Shown here: one piece after another, positions 6,732 to 14,142 of the stretch
How the letters are laid out: every line of letters begins with the position of its first letter
How positions within the stretch are numbered: position 1 is the first letter of the stretch
Source of the DNA: VGOB01 sp034435315
GTDB lineage: Bacteria; Chloroflexota; Anaerolineae; UBA4142
Reading direction: 5' to 3'
Assembly (NCBI GenBank): GCA_034435315.1
Contig: DAOTYB010000268.1
Coordinates: forward strand, 1 to 17,402
Length of the DNA: 17,402 nt
Notes under the pieces: model-generated
Seen by the model: the letters and a program-made list of their open reading frames with translations, nothing else
Database searches by the model: none
Told to the model about the DNA's origin: nothing
Made by a program: the position numbers and the translations under genes

Positions 6732-7880
6732 ATGACAGCCCCAATGGATGAGCCGATACTGTCCTATCGCGCGGCGTGGGTAGAAGTCAATTTAGCGGCG
6801 ATTGAACACAACACGCGCCGCCTCGTCGCTCTGGCAGGCGACGCGCAGGTGCTAGCGATTCTCAAAGCCAACGCCTACGGTCACGGGGCAGTGCCGGTGG
6901 CACACACTGTTCTGCGTGGTGGCGCACACTGGCTCGGTGTCGTAACGCTGGGCGAGGCGCTGGAACTGCGACGCGCTCACATCACGGCACCGCTTCTTGT
7001 CACCGGCTATACCGCACCCGCCGATGCGCCGCTTGCTGTGGAAAATGATGTGACGCTCACGGTGTTCACTCTCGATGTGGCGCGCGCTCTGGCAAAAGCC
7101 GCCCGCGCGCGCCAGACGCGCGCGCGGGTGCATCTCAAGGTGGATACCGGAATGTCACGCCTGGGTGTCGCGCCTGACGATGCGGTCGAGTTCGCGCGCG
7201 CGGTGCACGCGCTCCCCCGTCTCGAAATCGAAGGCGTGTACACGCATCTGGCTGCTGCCGATGTGGTGAATGAATGGGGCAACACCTTCACCCACAATCA
7301 GGTGGCGAGATTTGGCGCGGTGCTGGACGCGCTGGAACGTGCAGGCATTCAGCCGCGCTATCGTCACTGCGCCAACAGTGCCGCCCTGCTGCGTTTTCCG
7401 CAGGCGCGTTTTAATCTTGTACGCATCGGTATCTTGCTCTACGGACTCGATCCTGATCCCGCTGTGCCGTGTCCCGCTGATTTGGTCCCGGCGCTGGCAT
7501 TCAAAGCGCGCGTGGTGTATGTGCGTAGCATCGCGGCAGGCACGTATGTCGGCTATGCGGGTATGTTCCGCGCTCCGCGACCAATGCGGATCGCGATCGT
7601 GTCGGTCGGTTATGCCGATGGCTATCGTCGCGCGCTGACGAACAAAGGACAGGTACTCATTCACGGTGTACGCGCGCCGATTGTTGGTCGCGTGGCGATG
7701 GATCAATGTTTCGTGGATGTGACTCACATCGCCGATGTGCGCGTTGGGGATGAGGTGGTACTCATCGGGCAACAAGGGGCTGAGCAAATTCGTGCCGAGG
7801 AGGTCGCTGAATGGATGGGGACGAATAATTACGAAGTGGTCACGACAATCAGTGCACGCGTAGAACGAAGATACCTCTGA
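6732..7880 (+). CDS. alr: Alanine racemase
   Basis: A 382-residue PLP enzyme that interconverts L- and D-alanine for peptidoglycan. The N-terminal barrel carries the PLP lysine K45 in LAILKANAYGHG. Further hallmarks are KVDTGMSRLG (136-145), YTHLAAAD (170-177), HCANSAALL, NLVRIGILLYG (228-238) and the catalytic tyrosine Y275 in YVGYAGMF at the start of the C-terminal beta domain. SVGYADGYRR and GRVAMDQCFVDV follow as expected. The length is typical. ATG 6732 has no close Shine-Dalgarno. ATG 6744 (M5) is an alternative start, and a possible leader ORF lies just upstream. It ends 80 bp before the convergent HEAT gene with a strong hairpin between them. In a lineage often described as lacking an outer membrane it indicates a D-Ala-containing wall. 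Confidence 0.96.
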   Translation: MTAPMDEPILSYRAAWVEVNLAAIEHNTRRLVALAGDAQVLAILKANAYGHGAVPVAHTVLRGGAHWLGVVTLGEALELRRAHITAPLLVTGYTAPADAPLAVENDVTLTVFTLDVARALAKAARARQTRARVHLKVDTGMSRLGVAPDDAVEFARAVHALPRLEIEGVYTHLAAADVVNEWGNTFTHNQVARFGAVLDALERAGIQPRYRHCANSAALLRFPQARFNLVRIGILLYGLDPDPAVPCPADLVPALAFKARVVYVRSIAAGTYVGYAGMFRAPRPMRIAIVSVGYADGYRRALTNKGQVLIHGVRAPIVGRVAMDQCFVDVTHIADVRVGDEVVLIGQQGAEQIRAEEVAEWMGTNNYEVVTTISARVERRYL

Positions 7881-7910
7881 CGACAGACACCTCACCGATG
7901 GAGACAGGCA

Positions 7911-7948
7911 GACAAAAGACGAAGGACGAATGACCTTCGTCTTTTGTC
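7911..7948. terminator. Bidirectional terminator-like hairpin made of heptamers
   Basis: A perfect 15-bp inverted repeat, arm 7911-7925 (GACAAAAGACGAAGG) and arm 7934-7948, with an 8-base loop, lies between the convergent alr and HEAT genes. The same DNA, continued to 7959, divides into seven heptamers all beginning GAC or GTC, so the hairpin is an inverted heptamer array. Confidence 0.75.
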
Positions 7949-7960
7949 ATTCGTCCTGCG

Positions 7961-8887
7961 TCAATTTCTGGAGAACGTTCCCGCTTGTTCATCCCACACG
8001 TTAGGGAAAGAGGAAGGCTCGAGCGACTCGGATTCTTCCGCGTTCATCATCTCCTCGACCTGAGTGACCATCCACCACTCTTCGAGTGCGTTGCGCGCCA
8101 CATCCCGCACATCGCGATCACGCGCCCGCGCGAGTTTTTCGAGCACCGCGTACGCCCGCGGATCGCCGGTTTCACCCAGCGCGTAGATGGCGAGCAGTCG
8201 CAAAGGCTTGCGAATCCGTTTGGTGGTGGCAAATTCGATGAGGGTATCGGTAGCCGCCGTGATGCCCAGTTCGCCTGCCGCGCGGACGGCTTCGTATTGA
8301 ATCTGGGCATCGCGACTGTGTAGTTCAGCCAGGACGTACTGATCCCAGCGTTGATGTCCATGCCGTGCCATCGCCAAAAGCGCGCTCGCTTTCATCCGCC
8401 GATCCGGATGATGATACGCCCACTCGATCAATTCTTCCACCTCGGGATCATCACTGCGAAAGGCGAGGGCTTCTATCGCATGGCGGCGCACCGTGAGCGA
8501 TTCGGTGACATCGCGCGCGACACGAAACAGAAAAGCGATCACACGCTCATAGTCCTCTCGCGTAATGTCCTCTTCCCACAGATCGGTCCAGTCGTCAAGG
8601 CGCGCTTGTTCACCTTCGTACACGTAACGTCCCAGCGCGGCGATCGCCTGCGCGCGCACATTCACGTACGGGTCGTTGGTGGCAAGTCGCATCAGCACTT
8701 TGATCCAGCGCAGATCCGGATCGTTCCAGAGGCACGCAATCGCTTCGGCGCGCACCTGAGCGTCGGGGTCCTGGAGCAAGGTATGCAACAGACGCTGCGC
8801 CTGTTGATCGAATGGGCGATAGCCCTCTTCCAGATCGGCGAGATAGGCGAGTTTAGCGCGTTTGGACATACGGCTTGGTACAGCCAT
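7961..8887 (-). CDS. HEAT-repeat protein
   Basis: A 308-residue all-helical protein from ATG at 8887. That start has AGGAGA 10 bases upstream and lies downstream of a good promoter (8925-8953), whereas the longer in-frame start at 8953 falls inside that promoter. Repeats are visible at about 32-90 (DPDAQVRAEAIACL, DPYVNVRAQAIAALG), 115-178 (LTVRRHAIEALAF, DRRMKASALLAMARHG), 190-210 (DAQIQYEAVRAAGELG) and 225-272 (RKPLRLLAIYALGETG, DRDVRDVARNALEEW). A Ser/Glu-rich tail ends the protein. HEAT solenoids serve as protein-binding scaffolds; no catalytic motif is present. It lies 69 bp downstream of the aldolase/phosphatase on the same strand but has its own promoter. Partner unknown. Confidence 0.88.
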   Translation of the reverse strand: MAVPSRMSKRAKLAYLADLEEGYRPFDQQAQRLLHTLLQDPDAQVRAEAIACLWNDPDLRWIKVLMRLATNDPYVNVRAQAIAALGRYVYEGEQARLDDWTDLWEEDITREDYERVIAFLFRVARDVTESLTVRRHAIEALAFRSDDPEVEELIEWAYHHPDRRMKASALLAMARHGHQRWDQYVLAELHSRDAQIQYEAVRAAGELGITAATDTLIEFATTKRIRKPLRLLAIYALGETGDPRAYAVLEKLARARDRDVRDVARNALEEWWMVTQVEEMMNAEESESLEPSSFPNVWDEQAGTFSRN

Positions 8888-8924
8888 ACGCTTACGTTCT
8901 CCTAAAAAACAAACTTTTGGCTCT

Positions 8925-8953
8925 ATTCTATCACGAATAGCCATTTTTGCCAA
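8925..8953 (-). promoter_or_regulatory. Sigma-70-type promoter for the HEAT-repeat gene
   Basis: On the minus strand TTGGCA (8953-8948), a 17-bp spacer and TAGAAT (8930-8925), 5 of 6 consensus bases in each. Transcription would start near 8918, giving a leader of about 30 bases with AGGAGA before ATG 8887. It begins 3 bp after the upstream aldolase/phosphatase stop codon. Confidence 0.65.
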
Positions 8954-8956
8954 TCG

Positions 8957-10051
8957 CTAGAATTTCTCCCAGCGGTCGGCGACTTTTTGCATGACCTGTG
9001 GCAAGGCGGTGTATTCCATCTCTTCTAACGGCAAGCGATGCGGTTCAAAGGGTCCGTGTCGCCGCAAGTGATCGGCAAGCAGATTCGCCTCGCGCCGGGC
9101 TTCGTCCCACGATGGATCATCGAACATATCACGCGGTCCAATGAGTTTACCCTCGCTCAGTTGAAAGCCCAGACAAATCACGCGCGGTGGGCCATCGAAG
9201 CGAGAGGGGGTGGCTTGCTTTTGCGCGACCGGCATCAGCGGACCATAGTGCGAACCGCGCATCCACCCTTCGATGATCCACGGATAGCGGAATGGCTCTA
9301 ACACTTCACCAATCGCAGGGAACTGGTGTTGTGACCGTACAATCAACACCGGATCGTCCTTGCCGACGTACTTGCCGGCGATGAGTGACAAACGCTCGGT
9401 CGAAGACACGGCGCCAATGGTGCCATCGAAGCGTGAAAAGACATGCTTGACGGTAAAGCGGCTGGGTGTTCCGATGAACATCAAAAGGTCATACATCTCT
9501 TCAGGAGTATCGAAGAAAATCCTTTTGTGTTCGCGAATGTCATGCACCTCGAAGCGAAAACCTTGATGCAGCGACGGGGAGATGATCAGCCCGGCGGTGT
9601 TGAACGGATCAACGAACATTTTGAAGAGCGGCAGATTCCATGAACCCGCCGATGTCTTGTCTGCCATAAAAATCAGGACAGGTTCGGAGGTACGTTCTTC
9701 CAACTCCATCTCTGCCACTCCCGGTCCCTGCCCTTTGACATTGCCCGAAAAGGCATCGGTGAGCAAGTCTTGCCCGGCGCCGTACAGTTTCAACTGTTTG
9801 GCGACTTGAGTGCCTGTCATAAAAGTATCCCATGCCAGGCGATGAATACCCGGGTTATCTACCCCCAGGGTGTGCGTGAGGATGAGTTGCAAATCATCAC
9901 CGCACGAAGTCACATAATAGTCAATCAGTTGCCCATTTTGTTTGGCGACGGCAAGACTGGCGCGGGCAGATTCTTCCAGCGCGGGATGAATGGCGGAATG
10001 CCCCACCCACCCTCCAATGTCGGCTTTGATCACGCTCAATGTGATCTTCAT
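8957..10051 (-). CDS. fbp: Fructose-1,6-bisphosphate aldolase/phosphatase (bifunctional, archaeal type)
   Basis: A 364-residue enzyme from ATG 10051 that condenses triose phosphates to FBP and dephosphorylates it to fructose-6-phosphate, a one-enzyme, one-way gluconeogenic step. With this start the metal-site residues carry the same numbers as in characterised archaeal enzymes: D11 and H18 in ADIGGWVGH, D52-D53 in SCGDDLQ. Further on are Q94, D131-K132 (MADKTSAGSWN), and KYVGKDDP with Y228 and K231, matching the switching tyrosine and Schiff-base lysine. A GTG at 10060 is an alternative start, but GGAG 8 bases before ATG 10051 and the residue numbering favour the latter. The family is typical of Archaea and some deep-branching or thermophilic bacteria, including Chloroflexota. 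The HEAT gene follows downstream. Confidence 0.95.
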   Translation of the reverse strand: MKITLSVIKADIGGWVGHSAIHPALEESARASLAVAKQNGQLIDYYVTSCGDDLQLILTHTLGVDNPGIHRLAWDTFMTGTQVAKQLKLYGAGQDLLTDAFSGNVKGQGPGVAEMELEERTSEPVLIFMADKTSAGSWNLPLFKMFVDPFNTAGLIISPSLHQGFRFEVHDIREHKRIFFDTPEEMYDLLMFIGTPSRFTVKHVFSRFDGTIGAVSSTERLSLIAGKYVGKDDPVLIVRSQHQFPAIGEVLEPFRYPWIIEGWMRGSHYGPLMPVAQKQATPSRFDGPPRVICLGFQLSEGKLIGPRDMFDDPSWDEARREANLLADHLRRHGPFEPHRLPLEEMEYTALPQVMQKVADRWEKF

Positions 10052-10113
10052 TTCCTCCACTCCGTTGTGCAGAAATTTTCTCTCTGTCCCTCAGGGGGCA
10101 ACCTTGCACTAGT

Positions 10114-10142
10114 ATCTTACACCGAACTTGTCTTTGATGCAA
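10114..10142 (-). promoter_or_regulatory. Weak candidate promoter for the aldolase/phosphatase gene
   Basis: Minus strand: TTGCAT (10142-10137), 17-bp spacer, TAAGAT (10119-10114). Only 3 and 4 consensus bases match, but spacing is ideal and it faces the stronger plus-strand promoter at 10168. Confidence 0.3.
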
Positions 10143-10167
10143 ATCCTAACTATTTAAAAAGATGTGC

Positions 10168-10196
10168 TTGACGTCAATGCGCGCGCGTTATATAAT
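10168..10196 (+). promoter_or_regulatory. Strong sigma-70-type promoter for the small membrane protein
   Basis: TTGACG (10168-10173), 17-bp spacer, perfect TATAAT (10191-10196). Expected start near 10203, about 30 bases before ATG 10233, with GAGGAG at 10219-10224 in the leader. This is the best promoter match in the window. Confidence 0.75.
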
Positions 10197-10232
10197 CAGA
10201 ATAGTAGTCGTATTTTTTGAGGAGTGATGCCA

Positions 10233-10490
10233 ATGACCACAGAGAAAAAACCTTCGCTACTTGTACGTGTGCGCGGTGTATTGCGCGGACCGGTACTGGT
10301 CGGCGTGATCGCCGCGCTGGTCGCTATCGGCTTGTCCGTCTTTGGGATGATTCGCAATCCCGAAGGCATCCCTGTCAACCTTCGTTCATTACTTTTAGTG
10401 GTAGTACTGGCAGGTGGCAGTTGGGGCTTGATCGCCTGGGCAATCGCTACGGCAGCGGTTGAAGCCGGCAAGGATGAGGTTTCAAGTTAA
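10233..10490 (+). CDS. Small two-helix membrane protein
   Basis: An 85-residue protein from ATG 10233, chosen because GAGGAG (10219-10224) is 8 bases upstream; GTG 10224 overlaps that site and ATG 10227 is too close to it. A basic N-terminus (KK, RVR) precedes hydrophobic segments at about 20-40 and 51-75, joined by a short loop RNPEGIPVNLRS. The positive-inside rule would put the N-terminus in the cytoplasm. I do not recognise the family. It has the strongest promoter seen here and so may be well expressed. Its last residues (VSS) and stop codon lie within a GTTTCAA-type heptamer array. Confidence 0.75.
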   Translation: MTTEKKPSLLVRVRGVLRGPVLVGVIAALVAIGLSVFGMIRNPEGIPVNLRSLLLVVVLAGGSWGLIAWAIATAAVEAGKDEVSS

Positions 10491-10534
10491 AAGTTTCAGG
10501 TTTCAGTTAGATGGTTTCAAGTTGGCAAGTTAGA
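10479..10534. repeat. Heptamer array, GTTTCAG family, 8 units
   Basis: Units GTTTCAA, GTTAAAA, GTTTCAG (twice), TTAGATG, GTTTCAA, GTTGGCA and AGTTAGA follow in register, starting inside the small membrane protein gene and containing its stop codon. The family is the reverse complement of the one at 10751-10778. Confidence 0.75.
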
Positions 10535-10540
10535 AGGTTT

Positions 10541-10750
10541 AAATTTTCGTAACTATTCAGCCCCGGGCATCGCTCGCTGTCGGTTAGAAACCGACGGCTA
10601 ACACAAGCCGATGGCTGAGCCTGAATTTCGCCGTCGTGCCCAGGGAACAACCCCACTCATCCCCCTGCCCCCTTCTCTCCCCGCATAGCGAGAAGGGGGA
10701 GACGAGAGCGGGAAAGTGGACGGGCGGCTTCGCCGCCCAATCCACTCCCC
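10541..10750. other. Structured intergenic region with several hairpins, flanked by inverted heptamer arrays
   Basis: No coding potential seen. Perfect short palindromes are: GTCGGTT/AACCGAC (10579-10595), CGGCT/AGCCG (10595-10610, alternative to the first), CCCCCTTCT/AGAAGGGGG (10668-10699) and a compound stem AGTGGA-GGGCGGC/GCCGCCC-TCCACT (10715-10746). ATTCAG at 10555 and CTGAAT at 10621 also pair. It resembles dispersed palindromic intergenic repeats (REP/MITE-like); the last stem could also terminate transcription. Copy number elsewhere is unknown. Confidence 0.55.
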
Positions 10751-10778
10751 CTGTAACCTGCAACCTGAAACCTAAAAC
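10751..10778. repeat. Heptamer array, CTGAAAC family, 4 units
   Basis: CTGTAAC, CTGCAAC, CTGAAAC, CTAAAAC in register, immediately before the GAGGA ribosome site of the nucleotidyltransferase gene. Inverted with respect to 10479-10534. Confidence 0.7.
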
Positions 10779-10787
10779 GAGGATACT

Positions 10788-13301
10788 ATGAAAGCTGTTG
10801 TGATGGCAGGTGGCGAAGGGTCACGTCTGCGCCCACTCACCCTGAATCGGCCCAAACCGATGGTGCCGATGGTCAATCGTCGCGTGATGGGACATATTCT
10901 GGAACTGTTGCGGCGGCATAATTTTGCAGAAGCGATTGCCACGTTACAGTATCGCGCCGATGACATTCAAAATTATTTCGGCGATGGTTCGCAATTTGGC
11001 ATCCCCTTGAGTTACTCGGTCGAGCCGCATCCACTCGGTACGGCGGGCTCGGTCAAGTATGCCGAAAAATATCTCTCGCGCGACGAGCCCTTTCTCGTCA
11101 TTAGCGGCGATGCCGTCACCGATTTCAATCTCATGGAGATTGTCGCGTTCCACCAGCGTGTCGGCGCGGCGGTGACGATCACCCTGTATCGCGTGCCCAA
11201 TCCGTTAGAGTACGGCGTCATCATCGTCAACAACGAAGGGCGCATCACGCGCTTTCTCGAAAAACCATCGTGGGGCGAAGTGATTTCCGATACGGTCAAC
11301 ACCGGCATCTACGTCATCTCGCCAGAAATCCTCGATGAGATCGAACCCGATGTGCCTTTCGATTTCAGCAAAGATTTGTTCCCGCGTCTGATGCAAAAAG
11401 GTGTGCCGTTGTACGGCTATATTGCCAATGGCTACTGGTGCGATGTAGGGAATCTTGCCGAGTATATGCGCGCGACCGCCGATGTACTTTTGGGCAAAGT
11501 GAATGTGGGTGAAATTGCACCTCATCTGGGCGGCGGTATCTATGCTCAGGAAGATGTGGAGATTGCACCCGACGCGCAGTTGTTCGGTCCCATTTTTCTC
11601 GGACGCGGCGTCAAGATCAAAGGGGGTGTTGTCATTCACGGTCCCACGTCCATCGGCTCGTTCACGATTGTGGATAATCGCGTCCACATTGACCGGAGCA
11701 TCATCCTGCGCAATTCGTACATCGGTGAGGGGGTAGAACTGCGCGGCGCGATTATCGGACAACGGTGCAGTGTGCGCTCGCGCGCGGTGATCTTTGAGGG
11801 GGCAATCGTCGGCGACGAGAGCACCATCGGCGAAAGCGCGGTGATTCATCCGACGGTGAAAATCTGGCCCAACAAAGAAGTAGAAGCCGGCGCCACGGTG
11901 AAATCGTCATTGATCTGGGGCGCGCAAGCGCGGCGCACGTTGTTTGGACGCTATGGCGTGACCGGCCTGGTCAATGTGGACCTCACGCCCGAATTTGCCG
12001 CGCGCCTGGCGGCGGCGTTTGGCGCGACGTTACCGCGCGGGTCATTCGTGACGATGAACCGCGATTTGCATCGCGCCGCGCGAATGATCAAGCGCGCAAT
12101 GATTAGCGGCTTTCCATCGGCAGGGGTCAATGTGCAAGACCTCGATTCGGTCCCGATTCCGGTGGCGCGCTATTACACAGCGGTCAGCGGCGCGGCGGGC
12201 GGCGCGCACGCGCGCATTTCGCCGTTCGATCAGCGCGTCGTGGATATTCGCCTGTTCGACAAGAACGGCTTTAATCTCACCAAATCCACAGAGCGCAGTA
12301 TCGAAAACATTTTCTTTCGCGAAGATTTTCGGCGCGTCTCGTTCGACGCGCTCGGCCGAATCGAAGAGGTAGGCACGCTACCGATTCAACGCTATCAGCA
12401 AGGTTTCTTGAGCGCGTTGAATCTCGAAGCCATTCGCGCGCACGACTTTCGTCTGGTGGTGGACTATGCCAGTGCTCCCACGGCGTTGGTGATGCCAGCC
12501 ATCTTTGCCGAATTGGGTTGCACCGTCATCGCGTTGAATGAACGACTGGACGAGACCAAGATGGCGGTGCCCGCCGATGCGTTTCAACGCGGCATTGATG
12601 AACTGGCCGCCATCACGACCGCGCTCAAAGCCGATTTGGGGTTGCGCTGGGATGTCGCGGGAGAACGCGTGTGGCTGGTAGATGATCGCGGACAGAAATT
12701 ATCGGGTACGGTCACCGCCGCTGCCTTGGCGGAACTCGCGCTGCGCGCAACGGATCGGCATCAGCCGCGCGTGCTCGCCGTGATGGTGAATCAACCGCAT
12801 CTCTTCGATGACATTGCGGCGCGCCACGGCGCGCGCGTGCGACGGACGCGGCTCGATCCACAGGATTTGATGGTTGCAGCGGTGGATACCGATGTCATTT
12901 TTGCGGCAAGTGGTGCAGGGGAATTCATCATTCCCGCATTTCATCGCTTGATTGATGCAATGTTCCCCGTCGCCAAGTTGCTCGAATATCTGGCAACCCA
13001 AAATACGACGCTGAGTGAAGTGGTGGCTACCTTGCCTCCCTATCACCTTGCCACCCAACGCGTGCCTTGCCCCTGGGATTACAAAGGCACGGTGATGCGT
13101 TTACTCAACGAACAATATCGCGATCGCATCGTCGAGCATCTTGATGGCTTGAAGATTCAACTCGGTGAACGCGCGTGGGTTTTGCTGGTGCCCGATCCTG
13201 ATGAACCGGTGTTCACCGTGTACGCCGAAGCCGAGTCGCCGGACCACGCCACGGCTCTGGCAGAGCACTATGCGCGCGTCATTGACGGCTTGCGCACCTG
13301 A
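10788..13301 (+). CDS. Sugar-1-phosphate nucleotidyltransferase fused to left-handed beta helix and degenerate phosphomannomutase domains
   Basis: An 837-residue protein. Residues 1-235 are a nucleotidyltransferase (mannose-1-P guanylyl or glucose-1-P type): AGGEGSRLRPLT (7-18), K23 in RPKP, the metal aspartate in ISGDAVTDF (D108) and FLEKP (K159). Residues about 250-375 are hexapeptide left-handed beta-helix repeats. Residues about 380-837 align with phosphomannomutase/phosphoglucomutase domains, but every signature loop is changed. The TASHNP serine loop reads SGAAGGAHARISP (467-479), the DGDADR metal loop reads DVAGER (622-627), GEESGH reads ASGAGEF (707-713), and the RPSGTEP phosphate loop reads VPDPDEP (801-807). 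Only the nucleotidyltransferase half should be catalytic. This architecture is known in Cyanobacteria and Chloroflexota. Likely makes an NDP-sugar; the exact sugar is not determinable. Confidence 0.9.
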   Translation: MKAVVMAGGEGSRLRPLTLNRPKPMVPMVNRRVMGHILELLRRHNFAEAIATLQYRADDIQNYFGDGSQFGIPLSYSVEPHPLGTAGSVKYAEKYLSRDEPFLVISGDAVTDFNLMEIVAFHQRVGAAVTITLYRVPNPLEYGVIIVNNEGRITRFLEKPSWGEVISDTVNTGIYVISPEILDEIEPDVPFDFSKDLFPRLMQKGVPLYGYIANGYWCDVGNLAEYMRATADVLLGKVNVGEIAPHLGGGIYAQEDVEIAPDAQLFGPIFLGRGVKIKGGVVIHGPTSIGSFTIVDNRVHIDRSIILRNSYIGEGVELRGAIIGQRCSVRSRAVIFEGAIVGDESTIGESAVIHPTVKIWPNKEVEAGATVKSSLIWGAQARRTLFGRYGVTGLVNVDLTPEFAARLAAAFGATLPRGSFVTMNRDLHRAARMIKRAMISGFPSAGVNVQDLDSVPIPVARYYTAVSGAAGGAHARISPFDQRVVDIRLFDKNGFNLTKSTERSIENIFFREDFRRVSFDALGRIEEVGTLPIQRYQQGFLSALNLEAIRAHDFRLVVDYASAPTALVMPAIFAELGCTVIALNERLDETKMAVPADAFQRGIDELAAITTALKADLGLRWDVAGERVWLVDDRGQKLSGTVTAAALAELALRATDRHQPRVLAVMVNQPHLFDDIAARHGARVRRTRLDPQDLMVAAVDTDVIFAASGAGEFIIPAFHRLIDAMFPVAKLLEYLATQNTTLSEVVATLPPYHLATQRVPCPWDYKGTVMRLLNEQYRDRIVEHLDGLKIQLGERAWVLLVPDPDEPVFTVYAEAESPDHATALAEHYARVIDGLRT

Positions 13302-13349
13302 ACACTGAACACTGAAAACTGACCACTGAAAACTGAACACTGACCACTG
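13301..13349. repeat. Heptamer array, AACACTG family, 7 units
   Basis: Seven units (AACACTG, AAAACTG, ACCACTG variants) exactly 49 bp long. It begins on the last base of the preceding stop codon and fills the gap to the Lgt-like gene, occupying the place where its ribosome site would be. Confidence 0.85.
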
Positions 13350-13353
13350 CCCT

Positions 13354-14142
13354 ATGCCCCCAACCCTCGATCTCCTCTTCTTTGAACTGTCCACCTATAG
13401 CGCGTTCGTCCTGCTCGGTATAGGTACGGGGTTAGGGGTAGCGTTTGGATACGTGCGAAAACGCGCGCGGCGCACCATTTCCCCTCCCGTTTTTCTCAGC
13501 GCCGCGCTGATTGTTTTTGTTGCGGCATGGCTGGGCGCGCGCGCGTATCACGTCGCGCTGAACTGGGACTATTACTCTGCACACCCCGAAACGATTGCGC
13601 AATTCGGCGCGGGGGGATTGGCGATGCGCGGCGCGTTCATCGCGGGGTGTGTTGCACTGGCGATTTACGCGCGCGTGCGGAATATGCGTTGGACAAAACT
13701 CGCAGACGCCGCCGCACTTGGGCTGGCAGTGGGACAAGCCATCGGCTGGCTGGGCGCGCTGGCGCGCGGCGCAAACTATGGCGTGGTGAGTGATGCGCCC
13801 TGGGCGTTGGAACTGCCCGATGTGTATGGCCTTGTTGCACCGCGCTTTCCCTTGCAACATTTGACCAGCGGTGTATTCGCGCTCTTGTTCATCGGCTTGT
13901 TACTGCTGGCAATGTCCAAGCCGCGCGCGGGAACTGTGTTTGGGGTGTACGTGTGCGTGAGCGCGGCGGCAAATTTTGTACTCGGCTTTCAGCGCGGTGA
14001 TGAAACCCTGACTGTGGGGATGTTGCGAATAGACCAGATAGTGGATATGCTTTTGTTCGCGCGGGGCGCCAGCGCGCTTGTGTGTACTCGTTTACGAAAA
14101 TCGGAGCAGAGACGTCTTGAATTCACGGAATCCGTCGGTTGA
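13354..14142 (+). CDS. Lgt-like integral membrane protein (divergent, probably not a canonical prolipoprotein diacylglyceryl transferase)
   Basis: A 262-residue protein with about seven hydrophobic segments. The Lgt fold is recognisable in GARAYHVALNWDYYSAHP (61-78), GAGGLAMRGAFIAG (85-98), AIGWLGALARGANYG (129-143), RFPLQHLTS (164-172) and FVLGFQRGDE (208-217). Canonical Lgt moves diacylglyceryl from phosphatidylglycerol to a lipobox cysteine. Here the essential His of the HGG motif is replaced (MRG, R92), the GR.GNF signature reads GWLGALARG so its Arg and Asn are lost, and QLYE reads QHLT. It may have another lipid-related activity or none. No Shine-Dalgarno precedes ATG 13354, only a heptamer array. 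Its 3' end overlaps the RNase D gene. Family call good, function doubtful. Confidence 0.75.
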   Translation: MPPTLDLLFFELSTYSAFVLLGIGTGLGVAFGYVRKRARRTISPPVFLSAALIVFVAAWLGARAYHVALNWDYYSAHPETIAQFGAGGLAMRGAFIAGCVALAIYARVRNMRWTKLADAAALGLAVGQAIGWLGALARGANYGVVSDAPWALELPDVYGLVAPRFPLQHLTSGVFALLFIGLLLLAMSKPRAGTVFGVYVCVSAAANFVLGFQRGDETLTVGMLRIDQIVDMLLFARGASALVCTRLRKSEQRRLEFTESVG

